Shown: positions 1 to 9,922, counted from the first letter of the stretch. The stretch is DNA of 64,000 nt from Candidatus Avimonas caecicola (GCA_904419875.1 CAJFTG010000005.1:31230-95229); one strand, 5' to 3'. A program made the numbers and translations. Notes: generated by a model from the letters alone, not told the origin.

Positions 1-2133
1 GTCCGCCGTGACAATGCGCAGGTCGGCGACCGAGAAGGTCCCCTCGGCAAACAGATTGCCGAAATGGATGGTCAGGTCGCCGGTTTCTTTGCTGAGGCTG
101 TCAAAGCTCAGCAGGTTGCCGTCGGCGTCGGTCAAATCCATCCAGCCGCCGGTGTCTTCGGTAAAGGAAACCATTTTCCGGATCATGCCTTCGCTGTACT
201 GGAACTCCACATAGCTTTCCGGGGTCTCGCCGCCCGCCTGGGCCGTCAGGCCGTCCACCTTGACCTTGCCGAGCAGGTAATAGGGGCCGTCCTCGAAGTT
301 GTCGTACATCAGGCCCAGGCGCATGGTCGGGTTCTCGTTGGAGGTGCTGACGATCGAGATTGTCCGGTTGTAGCCGTCGGTCGCGGAGGGAGTGCTCGGC
401 TTGCCGGGGTCGTCCGTGCCGGGGTCGTCGGGGTCGCCGGGCTTCTCCGGAATCACAATTTCGGAGGGCTGAATGGTGGTTTCCAGGATCTCATAGCTCA
501 GCCCCTCGGTGTAGCTGCCGCTGTAGCCGAACCACCAGATGCTGCGGTTGTACGCGCCGGCGCTGAGGCCGTCGCCGCCGTCCGGGCCCTGGCCGCCGGC
601 CAGAGTCTCCGGCGTCAGTTCCGCATCGGTGTTCATGTCATAGACCACGGTTCCGTCTTCCGCGAGGATCTGCACGCCGCCCACCGTCAGGGTGCCGCTC
701 GCATACCAGAGCTGGAAGCTGAACCACGGCAGGTTGTCTTCGTTCATCTCATAGGTGCGCTCGAACGCTTCCCAGCCGCCCGTATTGCCGGTGCGCCCGC
801 TGTGAATGACGCTCCAGTTGCCGTTTGAGCCGGGGATTTCCCCGTAATCCTCCATCTTCATGTAGCCCTTGATGGTGTAAGTCTCACCCATGGTGAGAAG
901 CTCGGTCGGGTCCATGAAGCGGATTTTGCCGTTGACGCAGGGGAAAGCGGCCGAACCGTCGACAACCAGCTTAACCGCCTTAACGTCGATGGGTTCCTGC
1001 GGAACGGTGGGGTCGGTCGGATCCGTGGAGGGGTCGGTCGACCCGCCCGGCTGGGAGGGATCGGTGGTGGATCCGCTCACCACCGGACCAACTGCCAGAG
1101 AAATGTTGTCAAAGCTGGTATAAGCGGCGAAGTACCATACCGAGATATCCCACGGGAAGGCTCCCGCCTCACGGTCCTCCAGCAGCTCGTCCGTGCGCAT
1201 GTCATAAGCGACGTTTCCGTCCCCATCCGTCAGAGTGACATCCGCCAGCGAAAGGGTGCCGGTGGCATACCAGAACTCAAAGCTGGTGTACGCGCCGGCA
1301 TTCTGGGTGTACGCAAACGAGAAGGGAACCCAGCCGTCGGTATTGCCGGTAACAGAAAGGGAAGAACCGATGTTCACCTTTGCCTGCCCGGCGTCTACAG
1401 CCGTGAAATTCTCCACCTTGTAATAGCCCGCAACCGTATAGGTCGTCCCTTCAGTCAGGGATTCGTCGCCGGTCAGGGACATGCGGCCCTGCGCTTCATT
1501 GCCCGTCGAAGTCAGGCTCATAACGCGCTCCGGCTCATAGTCTTTTTCAACCACCGGATCAATGGTGCCGGACACGCCGTCCGCCGACCCGTAGAAGCCG
1601 AAGTACCAGATGCCGAGCGTATTCGGGAACCAGACGCTGTCCGTCTCCGGCAGAGCGGTGTCGGTGCGCATGTCATATACGACTTCCTCGTCTGCATCGA
1701 TGATGGTGACATCGCCCAGAGAGAGCGTGCCGGTGGAATACCAGAACTCAAAGTACTTGTACTGGTTCGCCGTGTACTCCATTTCGAAGGCAACCCAGCC
1801 GTCCGTATCCGCCGTGAGCTTGACGTTAAACGGCAGAGTCACATTCGGCCCCTGCGCATCCTGGCCGTCAAGCGGGGCATAATTGTCCAGCTTGTAGTAG
1901 CCCTTGACCGTATAGGTCTCCCCCTCGGCCAGCGGCGCTCCGCCGACGATGGCGATTTTGCCGTTCACCTGCGGAGCCTGCGAGGTCACGCTGATGGTAC
2001 GCTCCGGCTCATAGCCGCTTGCGCTGACCTTTCCCAGCGGGGAGGCAAAGCCCACCGCCAGCAGCGCCGCGATCAACGCCAAACAGGACAGAACTGCCAG
2101 GAATGACCGGCTTTTGCTTATGCGACTGCTCAT
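1..2133 (-). CDS. Secreted multi-domain repeat protein, truncated at window start (about 711 codons visible; four similar beta-sandwich/carbohydrate-binding-like repeats separated by Pro/Asp/Thr-rich linkers)
   Basis: My own minus-strand reading from ATG at 2133 (MSSRISKSRSFLAVLSCLALIAALLAVGF..., signal peptide) with an open frame to base 1. Repeated motif GETYTVKGYYKLDNY...TDGWV.FE..Y...FEFWY.TGTLSLGDV.I.D..G.VVYDM.TD. Not in the ORF track, probably because it has no stop inside the window. Confidence 0.85.
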   Translation of the reverse strand, partial: MSSRISKSRSFLAVLSCLALIAALLAVGFASPLGKVSASGYEPERTISVTSQAPQVNGKIAIVGGAPLAEGETYTVKGYYKLDNYAPLDGQDAQGPNVTLPFNVKLTADTDGWVAFEMEYTANQYKYFEFWYSTGTLSLGDVTIIDADEEVVYDMRTDTALPETDSVWFPNTLGIWYFGFYGSADGVSGTIDPVVEKDYEPERVMSLTSTGNEAQGRMSLTGDESLTEGTTYTVAGYYKVENFTAVDAGQAKVNIGSSLSVTGNTDGWVPFSFAYTQNAGAYTSFEFWYATGTLSLADVTLTDGDGNVAYDMRTDELLEDREAGAFPWDISVWYFAAYTSFDNISLAVGPVVSGSTTDPSQPGGSTDPSTDPTDPTVPQEPIDVKAVKLVVDGSAAFPCVNGKIRFMDPTELLTMGETYTIKGYMKMEDYGEIPGSNGNWSVIHSGRTGNTGGWEAFERTYEMNEDNLPWFSFQLWYASGTLTVGGVQILAEDGTVVYDMNTDAELTPETLAGGQGPDGGDGLSAGAYNRSIWWFGYSGSYTEGLSYEILETTIQPSEIVIPEKPGDPDDPGTDDPGKPSTPSATDGYNRTISIVSTSNENPTMRLGLMYDNFEDGPYYLLGKVKVDGLTAQAGGETPESYVEFQYSEGMIRKMVSFTEDTGGWMDLTDADGNLLSFDSLSKETGDLTIHFGNLFAEGTFSVADLRIVTAD

Positions 2134-2225
2134 GTTTCCAACTCTCCTTCTTTTAATTTTATTTCAGCCGCCGCGGCCTCTGTCTCCACGGCGGTAGAAA
2201 CCTATGTGCCGCGCCGCCCCGCGGG

Positions 2226-3326
2226 CTACTCCTGCGGACCGTCCCCGTCCTTTTTGACAAAGGGCAGGCGGAAGGGCAGCTTGATCTTGCCGGTGATGGC
2301 GAGGATCCAGATCACGCCGGCCGCCACGATCAGCAGCGCCGCAATCACAATCACAACCACGATCGGCACGACAACGCCGATCCGGCCGTCCTCCTCTGCG
2401 GCTCCTCCCGCGTTCAGGGTCGTGGGGGCGGTGGTTGCGCGGGAGGACGAACTGGTCGTTTCCCCGGCGGCGGACGTGGTGGTCTCTTCGGTCGTGGTGG
2501 TGGTTTCCTCCGCCTGCGTCGTGGTGTCGGCCGCCTCGGTGGTGGTGGTTGGCGCGGCGGTGGTATCCTCAAACTGGAGGCCGTGGGTCGTGGTGGTCGC
2601 AATCGGCGTGCCGCCGCCGTCGTCCACCGACACCAGCACCGCCGCCGTATTATCGCCGAAGCCGCTCGCCAGGACCGCCGGCTCCGTGTTGATCTGGGCA
2701 ATATCCTTCAGGGAGCAGGCGTCCATACCGTTGTCCTCGGCATACTCGAGCAGGTCACGGACATCCCGGTCCTCATCCAGGGAGTACATCACCTTGCCGG
2801 CTGCGTTCTCGATCCGGAAATTGCGGATCGACAGCGTGCCCCGCGCGGCGTACAGCCCGACCTCGACAATGGCATAGGGCTGAAGCTGTCCGGAAATGCT
2901 GATGCCGACAACGTTTTCAAAGGTCATGTCGCCGCCGCCAACCGCCCGGGCCTCCACCCAGCCGTCGGTTCCCTCGGAGGTTTCGGTGAGGATAAAGCCG
3001 GGGTCGTCGCCGGAGGAAGTGTCCAGGGACAGGTAGTGGACGAAGGCCCAGGGCTTATCGGTCGTGTTCATCCGGCGGAAGTTGTCAATCCGCCACTCGA
3101 ACTTGACTGTGAAGGGCCCTCCGGACCCGAACCCCATATCCCGCGAGACAAAGAAGCGGATGACCGGGTTGATATCGGTGCCGGGGGAGGTGTTGTCGAT
3201 GGTGAGCGCAATATGCTCATCCCCCGCGGCGGAGGCTCCCAGCCCGCCGAAGGGAAGGAGCAGTAGCGCCGCGGTCAGCAGGGTGAGAACGCGTTTAAAA
3301 ACGGATTTTCCAAAAGATGCTTTCAT
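2226..3326 (-). CDS. Secreted surface protein: signal peptide, one beta-sandwich-like domain, Thr-rich linker, C-terminal TM helix and basic tail
   Basis: ORF 2226..3383; start placed at ATG 3326 because GGAGG lies just upstream. LLTAALLLLPFGGLGASA signal; TTTTTEETTTSAAGETT linker; terminal VVIVIAALLIVAAGVIWILAITGKIKLPFRLPFVKK. Confidence 0.85.
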   Translation of the reverse strand: MKASFGKSVFKRVLTLLTAALLLLPFGGLGASAAGDEHIALTIDNTSPGTDINPVIRFFVSRDMGFGSGGPFTVKFEWRIDNFRRMNTTDKPWAFVHYLSLDTSSGDDPGFILTETSEGTDGWVEARAVGGGDMTFENVVGISISGQLQPYAIVEVGLYAARGTLSIRNFRIENAAGKVMYSLDEDRDVRDLLEYAEDNGMDACSLKDIAQINTEPAVLASGFGDNTAAVLVSVDDGGGTPIATTTTHGLQFEDTTAAPTTTTEAADTTTQAEETTTTTEETTTSAAGETTSSSSRATTAPTTLNAGGAAEEDGRIGVVVPIVVVIVIAALLIVAAGVIWILAITGKIKLPFRLPFVKKDGDGPQE

Positions 3327-3392
3327 TGTTCGTACGCCTCCAGACCAAATTTTTGCCGCATGATTGCCGCGCGGCCCGGTCATCGGGGCCGG

Positions 3393-4505
3393 CTACTCCT
3401 GCGGCCCGGTCCCGTCCTCCTTGACAAAGGGCAGACGGAAGGGCAGCCTGATCTTGCCGGCGATGGCGAGGATCCAGATCACGCCGGCCGCCACGACCAG
3501 CACCGCCGCAATCACGATGGCCACGATGGCGCCAACCGGCAGGCCGCCCCCGCCGCCCGGGTTCTCCACGGCTCCCCCCGCGTTCAGGGTCGTGGGGGCG
3601 GTGGTTGCGCGGGAGGACGAACCGGTCGTTTCCCCGGCGGCGGACGTGGTGGTCTCTTCGGTCGTGGTGGTGGTTTCCTCCGCCTCCGTTGTGGTGTCGG
3701 CCGCCCCGGTGGTGGTGACCGGCGCGGCGGTGGTATCCTCCATCTGGAGGCCGTGGGTCGTGGTGGTCGCAATCGGCGCCGCCCCGCCGTCCTCTTCCAT
3801 CGTCACATAAACCGCGGCGGTGTTATCGCCGAAGCCGGTGGTCAGGATCTGCGGTTCGGGATTGATGAGGGCGATATCCTTCAGGGAGCAGTTGGCCATG
3901 CCGTTGTCCTCGGCATACTCAAGCAGGTCAAGGACATCCTGGTCCTCGTCCAGGGAGTACACCACCTTGCCGGCAGCGTTCAGAATGCGGAAATTCCGGA
4001 TAGACAGCGTCCCCTTGGAGTATAAAAGGCCGATGTTTAATATGCCGTAGTTTTTCAGCTGTCCCATATCGCTTGCCACGATTTCCTTGAAGGTAATGTA
4101 ATTCCCGTCGTTGCCCCGGGCATCCACCCAACCGTCCGTGTCCTCGTTGATTCTGAGTTTGGCAAAGGTTTCCTCGGCCCCCTCTTCATCCGAGGAGTTC
4201 AGGGAATAATAATCCACAAGGGCAATGGGCTTGTTCGTGGTATTCATCCGCTGCATACCCTCGACCTTCCATTCAAAACGGAGGGTGAAGGGACCGTCTG
4301 CCGGCTTAAACCCCTTGTCCTGCGAGGCATAAAAACGGATAAGCGGGTTAATATCGGTGCCGGGGGATACGTTGCTGATCGTGAGCACGACGTGCTCCTC
4401 CGCCGCAGAGGCGGGAAAACCGGCGAAGAAAAGCGAGAGCAGCAGCGCTGCCGCCGCCAGAATCGGGAAAAGCCGCCCTCTCCTGAATCCTGCCTTCTTT
4501 GTCAT
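3393..4505 (-). CDS. Secreted surface protein, tandem paralog of the 2226-3326 gene
   Basis: ORF 3393..4529 (track start is a TTG; ATG at 4505 preferred). Same architecture, near-identical linker/TM/tail (KIRLPFRLPFVKEDGTGPQE). Confidence 0.85.
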   Translation of the reverse strand: MTKKAGFRRGRLFPILAAAALLLSLFFAGFPASAAEEHVVLTISNVSPGTDINPLIRFYASQDKGFKPADGPFTLRFEWKVEGMQRMNTTNKPIALVDYYSLNSSDEEGAEETFAKLRINEDTDGWVDARGNDGNYITFKEIVASDMGQLKNYGILNIGLLYSKGTLSIRNFRILNAAGKVVYSLDEDQDVLDLLEYAEDNGMANCSLKDIALINPEPQILTTGFGDNTAAVYVTMEEDGGAAPIATTTTHGLQMEDTTAAPVTTTGAADTTTEAEETTTTTEETTTSAAGETTGSSSRATTAPTTLNAGGAVENPGGGGGLPVGAIVAIVIAAVLVVAAGVIWILAIAGKIRLPFRLPFVKEDGTGPQE

Positions 4506-4563
4506 AATGCACCATCCATTCCATTTCAAAGTTATACGGAAAAGCGGTATCCGCCTTGGCCCG

Positions 4564-5496
4564 TCAATCCACTGCGTACTGAGTAAACCGGCTCATAATC
4601 AGGTTGACCAGTCCCACCAGCACCAGCACTATGACAAAATAGACCAGTCCGATCGTGGTGCTGTATTCATAGTTGAGATTGTGGGAATAGGATTCGATCA
4701 TGAGCATGATTTTGTTGCTGTAATCGGTAAACGAATCGATAATCGAATACACGACCACCACCAGGATGGTGGGGGAAATCATGGGAATGGTGATCTTCCA
4801 CAGCTTTTCCCAGGCGGTTGCCCCTTCGATGTCCGCCGCCTCGTAGGAGCTGGGCGAGATATGGTTGACCGCGGCCAGAAGCAGGATGATCTGCACGCCG
4901 GATTTCCAGGTAATGTCGAAAAAGCCGTTGACCACGCTGTTGGCGAAATCCACCATGAAGCCGGGCATGCCGAACACGTCGATCAGCCCGTCAAAGGAGG
5001 GCAGGGCGAACATATACGCCTGCTGCTGCTCGCTGGTGGCCGAGCCGGTCATCATCACCTGCTGCCGCAGAATGGTAATCACCACGCCCGAGGCAATCAT
5101 CACCGGGAAGAAAAACATCGCGCGGAAAAAGGTGTGCCCGCGGTAACGCCCCCGCAGCACCATGGCGATCAGCAGGCTGAACACCACGATGACCGGCACC
5201 TGATAAAGCATGGACCCCAGAGATGAGGTCAGGTTCGGCAGAAAATTGGCGTCCACGGTAAAAACATAAAGGAAGTTCTCCAGCCCGATAAAGGAGAAGC
5301 GGGCCCCGCTTCCCGTCAGGGTTACGTCGCAGAAGGCATAGACCGCGGCCTGCACCATGGGGACGAGAAAGAAATACACCGCGCCGATGAACCAGGGCAG
5401 GATAAACAGCCACCCCCAGCGCTCGCTGCGCTTCTGCGCCGCCGTCCGCTTCGGACGGCGGAGGGCCGCCTCCCCCGTTTTGTTTTTCATTCGCAT
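4564..5496 (-). CDS. Sugar ABC transporter permease (MalF/UgpA-type)
   Basis: ORF 310 aa; multiple TM segments and the EAA-type region SYEAADIEGATAWEKLWKITIPMISPT. Confidence 0.9.
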   Translation of the reverse strand: MRMKNKTGEAALRRPKRTAAQKRSERWGWLFILPWFIGAVYFFLVPMVQAAVYAFCDVTLTGSGARFSFIGLENFLYVFTVDANFLPNLTSSLGSMLYQVPVIVVFSLLIAMVLRGRYRGHTFFRAMFFFPVMIASGVVITILRQQVMMTGSATSEQQQAYMFALPSFDGLIDVFGMPGFMVDFANSVVNGFFDITWKSGVQIILLLAAVNHISPSSYEAADIEGATAWEKLWKITIPMISPTILVVVVYSIIDSFTDYSNKIMLMIESYSHNLNYEYSTTIGLVYFVIVLVLVGLVNLIMSRFTQYAVD

Positions 5497-5586
5497 CGAC
5501 CTTCCTTTCCCGCGTTTGCCCGTATTCCCGTTTCCGGCGGAAGCCCGCGGTTCCGGCCGGCCGGGAAAAAGCCTCCAGCCATGCCG

Positions 5587-7821
5587 TCACCCCCTGTCCA
5601 CAAGGAAGGATTCCGCCGCCAGCTCCACGCCGTCCACCGTGACCGCTTCCGGGCCGAAATTCACGGTGACCGCCGTGCCGTCGGCATAGGTGGTGCGGGT
5701 GACGTTCCGCGAAAGCCGCTCATGGTCGGCAATGGTCTGGTCCGCCACCGACTGCAGCAGCTCCGCGGCTTCGCGGTACTGCTCCGCGGCGGTGTCCAGC
5801 CAGTCGGTGTACCGGGCGCTGATGACGGTGTCGTAATCCGTTTCCTGCAGCTCGGTTTCATTGCGCGCAAGCCAGCGGTACTGCAGGCAGCTGCCGGTTT
5901 CGACCGCCTTGAGCAGCCCCTGCCGGGCGTCGCTGCGCTCGTTGAGCGAGCCGACGGACATCGGAACGATTCCGTGCAGCACAATTTGATAGAAGGGGAT
6001 CTCCTCCGTCTCCATCAGGTAGCGGCTGGAATCGGTCGGCGCGGCGGTGATGAAGGACGCACTCTCCAGCGCATAGGCGCTGCCGCCGTCCACAAGGAGG
6101 CTTCCCGTTGCGCCGGCCAGGGCCGTCAGCGCCTCTTTCCAGATCTCCTCCGACCGGTCCCGCGGGATCGCCCGCTTGCCGAAATCGGAGTACAGGGTGT
6201 TCCCCAGGAAGGAGGTGGAAAGCCCGGCAATCCCGTAGCTGTCCGCGCTGCCCGCCAGCTTCTGCGCCAGCTCCGGCAGCTTCTGCGGAGTCAGCAGAAA
6301 GGTGGGGGACGAAACCTCCGCCTCTCCGGTGTTCAGTTCATAGTTGTACTGCATGGCGGGGTTTCTCTGCACGGAGGAGGCGGCGTCGCTTTTTTTGTTG
6401 TAGCCCCAGGCGCTTTTCACCATCGTGTTGGTGTTGACGCTGAGATAAAGCGGTGTGTCCTGCTCCCGGCAGTAGGTGGCCAGCTCCTTCAGCCCGCTGC
6501 TGCCGCCCAGCCGCCCTTCCGGCTTCAGGGCGGTTTGCAGCGCCGCGCCGGTGCCGTCCTTGTTCCAATAGGTATAGTTCAGCAGCACCTGCTCCACTCC
6601 GGCGTCCTTCAGGGCGGCCAGAATCTGCTGCGCATCCTCATAGGTGGTCAGCGGGGCGACCCGCTTGACCGGAAAACCCCAGACGTACTGCTGCGTCATC
6701 ACGCCGCCGAACAGCTCCACCACCAGCGGCGCGCTGCCGGCTTCGACGCGGGGCGTCAGCCCTCCTTCGTCCAGGAGATACTCCCGGTAAGCCTCGGCCA
6801 TGCCGACGTAATCGGCGTCCTCCCCCGTCAGCAGCACGTATCGCACGGTCTGCCGGGGCAGCGCGGTGTGGGCGGATTCCACCATCCGCACCCGCTCGTT
6901 TTTCTTTTCCACCAGCACCAGGTCGGTGTCCCGATAGATGAATTCGGTATACACGTTGCTGTAGGAGCTGCGCTTCCCCTGCACCGCGGCGTTCAGGATC
7001 GCCCGGGAGGCCCCGGCGGTGATGATGCCGGCAAAGCCGGTGTCCCCATGCTTCATGCCGAACACGGGAAGCCGCACATTCTCTGTGACCGCCCCGGCCT
7101 CCAGCTGGGTGGTGGCCGCATCCCGGCCGTAAACATACTGGCTGTAATCCAGGGTGTACCCGTTGTTCCCCTGCAGCCCGATCAGGGCGCCGGAGCCGTC
7201 GGGGACCAGAATATACCCCTCCTCCTGCGCGCCGGCGGCGGAGAAATACGGGGCCACCGACACGCGCAGAAGCTGGTAGTTCTCCATGGTTTCCTCGATC
7301 TCTTCGGTGACCAGGGACAGCTCCACGCCGTCCTCCCTCAGCCGGACCTCCAGCGGGATCACGAAGCCCCGGCTCTCGAACCGGAAGTTGAAGCGGACGC
7401 CGCCGTCGATTTTCTGCACGGTAAAGGTGCCTTCCTCCACACAATGCTTCCGGCCGTTGAGGGTGTTGGTGTTCGCCAGCGAATCCGCATACGTGAGCTC
7501 GACCAGGGAGGCCATCCGCCGGCGGACGTCGCCGCTGGCGATCTCGTCCTCCTCGTAGGCGGGCGGCGTGCTGGTCCACACGCGGCCCCCGCCGTCCTCC
7601 ACGGCGAACATGGCTTCCTTTTCATTGACGTACAGCGTCAGGTCCCCGGCCGCGGCGTAAACGGTATAGCCGTCCTGCAGCGCGGCCGGCTCCCGGGCCG
7701 GCTCCCCCGTCTGCGGGGTCGTCTCCTCCCCGCTCTCCGGCGCCGCCGACACGGCGAACGGAAGGAGAAGGACGGCGGCCAGCAGGCCGGCCAGCAGGCG
7801 CTTGGTTCCTTTGGTGTTCAT
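5587..7821 (-). CDS. DUF5696-type secreted protein
   Basis: ORF 744 aa with signal peptide (LLAGLLAAVLLLPFAVSA). Assignment by resemblance and by its company (sugar permeases, YIP1 protein, solute-binding protein). Confidence 0.7.
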   Translation of the reverse strand: MNTKGTKRLLAGLLAAVLLLPFAVSAAPESGEETTPQTGEPAREPAALQDGYTVYAAAGDLTLYVNEKEAMFAVEDGGGRVWTSTPPAYEEDEIASGDVRRRMASLVELTYADSLANTNTLNGRKHCVEEGTFTVQKIDGGVRFNFRFESRGFVIPLEVRLREDGVELSLVTEEIEETMENYQLLRVSVAPYFSAAGAQEEGYILVPDGSGALIGLQGNNGYTLDYSQYVYGRDAATTQLEAGAVTENVRLPVFGMKHGDTGFAGIITAGASRAILNAAVQGKRSSYSNVYTEFIYRDTDLVLVEKKNERVRMVESAHTALPRQTVRYVLLTGEDADYVGMAEAYREYLLDEGGLTPRVEAGSAPLVVELFGGVMTQQYVWGFPVKRVAPLTTYEDAQQILAALKDAGVEQVLLNYTYWNKDGTGAALQTALKPEGRLGGSSGLKELATYCREQDTPLYLSVNTNTMVKSAWGYNKKSDAASSVQRNPAMQYNYELNTGEAEVSSPTFLLTPQKLPELAQKLAGSADSYGIAGLSTSFLGNTLYSDFGKRAIPRDRSEEIWKEALTALAGATGSLLVDGGSAYALESASFITAAPTDSSRYLMETEEIPFYQIVLHGIVPMSVGSLNERSDARQGLLKAVETGSCLQYRWLARNETELQETDYDTVISARYTDWLDTAAEQYREAAELLQSVADQTIADHERLSRNVTRTTYADGTAVTVNFGPEAVTVDGVELAAESFLVDRG

Positions 7822-7843
7822 CCGGGCGTTTCCTTCCTTTCGT

Positions 7844-9898
7844 CTATGTACGCAGCCTTATTTCGGATATCAGGGTGGCGATAAAGCCGACGAACTGGCT
7901 GAACACGCTGTACAGAATCGCCACGATTACCACCACGATCATCAGGGCCAGAAAGGTGATCAGCAGCGTGACCAGCGTTTTGGACAGGGAATACTGATGC
8001 ACCTCCCGGATGGCCATGAGCATCGCGAGGGCCGTCCACCCGTAGGCGATCCACTGGGCCATGCTGTAGAAGGCCGCTTCCTCCCCCGACAGCACGTTGC
8101 TGAGGATGACCACGAAGATCATCAGCAGAATATACGGCAGCAGCGCGTAGGCGCAGAAGGTCCAGATCTCCAGAAACCGCCCCTTGCCTTCCATGATTGT
8201 GGTCACCGCCCAGTTGCACAGGACAAAAGCGATAAACACGCCGATGGTGGAACAGACGGTAACCCACAGGTTGAACTGGTCGGTGCGATTGGTATTGAAG
8301 GGGAAGCCGGTCAGCTGCCGAATCAGGATCGACACGATCAGGAAGGCGAGCAGGATGCCGTTGGCCATCCAGAAGGAGCCGCTCCCTTCGCTTTTCATAT
8401 CGGAGTAGCCCTCGATCGGATGGAACATGCAGTACACCGGGTATTTGCTCTTCGGCCGGCCGCCGCCGTACACCGCTTTTTTCTTTTTCCGCCCCGTCAG
8501 GACAATCGGCACCACGACGGCCGCCACAATCAGCACGATAAAGACAGGAAAATACCGCCGAAGAAAGGCGGCGCGGTATTCGGAAAAGGCGTCGCTGTAC
8601 AAACTTCGGTCGTTCCCCCGCACGTAATACGCCATGGCGGTCTGATAATCGCCCAGGCCCTCGTACACCTTGCCCATTCCCAGGTTGGCCTGCTCGTAAG
8701 CATTGTCCAGGGAGAGGACCTGCCGCCAGGGCTCCATGGCGTCCGCATACCTGCCGTCGCGATAGAGCAGGGTCGCCTGCCGGATGCTCCGGGCAAAGAC
8801 GGTCGGCCGGAACACGGTCAGCGAGCAGCGTTCACTGTCCAGCACCAGCAGCCTGTCCCCCAGGGCTTCCACCGCGCAGGGGCTGGAGAAGGTGCCGGCC
8901 TGCGTCCCCGTTCCGGCAAAAGCGTACAGGGTCCCCCCGTCGGGGTCGTATTGGAACAGCCGGCCGCTCCCGCCGTCCAAAACGGTGATGAAGCCGTCCC
9001 CGTCCACCGCCAGGTCAACGAGCTGCACGTCGTCGGTATGGTCGCCGAAGGTGTTGTTGTCCAGCACGTTTCCCCCCATCGCGTTCAGCTTGCGGACCTG
9101 GCCGCTTTCCACCTCGTTGCCTCGGCGGATGGTGAAGATAAAGTCCTTTTCGTCGATGCAGAAGCTGACAAACTCGACCGGCACCGTCCGGCTGAGCCCC
9201 TCCTGCTGCTGGTCTGTGAGCAGGTTCTTCCAAAAATAATCCATCAGCACCTCGAGGGTGACATCCACCTCTTCACTGCCGTAAAAGCCGAGGAAGCTGC
9301 CGTCCTTTTCAAATTGCAGGGCGCCGCTGGTGCTCCCGTCCGACAGGACGTAGAGAATGCCCCCGGAGTCCTCCTCCACCCGGATCGGCTGGAACTGAAA
9401 GTTGTCCGGAATGACCGGGGAATCCGGCCTTTCCAGCTTTTTCAGCTGCCGCCCCTCGGCGTCGAGGATATAAACCGCCTGCCCTCCCCGGTCGGCCACC
9501 AGAATCCGGCCGTCCTCACACACGGACAAACCGGCCGCGCTCTGAAACTGCAGCGGACTGCCGTCCTCCGCCGTGGGCTGAATGACCCTGGCCGGGGCCA
9601 GCTCCTCGTCAAGCACCACAAAGCGGCTGTTTCCCGAATCCAGGATGTAAACCTCCCCGGCCGGCGATACGAACAGGTCCGCCGGAGCGGACAGCCCGTC
9701 CGTCCCCATGTCCGACCCGTACAGGACCGCTTCGGCCTGGTAGGGGGAAGCGGTGGGGACCGCCTCGTCCCGACTGTTATAGGTATAGGACCGGGAGGCG
9801 CCCTCCGCCGCTGCCGGCCAGACCGCCGCAAACAGCCCCGCCAGGCAGATTAGGCCGCGGCAGACCGCGCCGCGTATGGTTCGATACGTTTGTTTCAC
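7844..9898 (-). CDS. NHL-repeat / TPR / YIP1-type integral membrane fusion protein
   Basis: ORF 684 aa: signal peptide, repeated LSVCEDGRILVADRGGQAVYILDAEGR-like NHL blades, TPR-like NAYEQANLGMGKVYEGLGDYQTAMAYY, TM helix, then C-terminal multi-TM YIP1-like domain. Confidence 0.8.
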   Translation of the reverse strand: MKQTYRTIRGAVCRGLICLAGLFAAVWPAAAEGASRSYTYNSRDEAVPTASPYQAEAVLYGSDMGTDGLSAPADLFVSPAGEVYILDSGNSRFVVLDEELAPARVIQPTAEDGSPLQFQSAAGLSVCEDGRILVADRGGQAVYILDAEGRQLKKLERPDSPVIPDNFQFQPIRVEEDSGGILYVLSDGSTSGALQFEKDGSFLGFYGSEEVDVTLEVLMDYFWKNLLTDQQQEGLSRTVPVEFVSFCIDEKDFIFTIRRGNEVESGQVRKLNAMGGNVLDNNTFGDHTDDVQLVDLAVDGDGFITVLDGGSGRLFQYDPDGGTLYAFAGTGTQAGTFSSPCAVEALGDRLLVLDSERCSLTVFRPTVFARSIRQATLLYRDGRYADAMEPWRQVLSLDNAYEQANLGMGKVYEGLGDYQTAMAYYVRGNDRSLYSDAFSEYRAAFLRRYFPVFIVLIVAAVVVPIVLTGRKKKKAVYGGGRPKSKYPVYCMFHPIEGYSDMKSEGSGSFWMANGILLAFLIVSILIRQLTGFPFNTNRTDQFNLWVTVCSTIGVFIAFVLCNWAVTTIMEGKGRFLEIWTFCAYALLPYILLMIFVVILSNVLSGEEAAFYSMAQWIAYGWTALAMLMAIREVHQYSLSKTLVTLLITFLALMIVVVIVAILYSVFSQFVGFIATLISEIRLRT

Positions 9899-9922
9899 GC
9901 CCTGTTCTCCTTTCGGCGGGGT

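Noticed and set aside
64-828. 254-aa plus-strand ORF from the track
   Set aside because: Antisense shadow of the signal-peptide-bearing minus-strand repeat protein; His/Val/Gly-rich composition typical of a high-GC antisense frame.
5581-7884. 767-aa plus-strand ORF
   Set aside because: Antisense to the DUF5696-like gene; composition (GQHRVH...) typical of an antisense frame, no RBS or family features.
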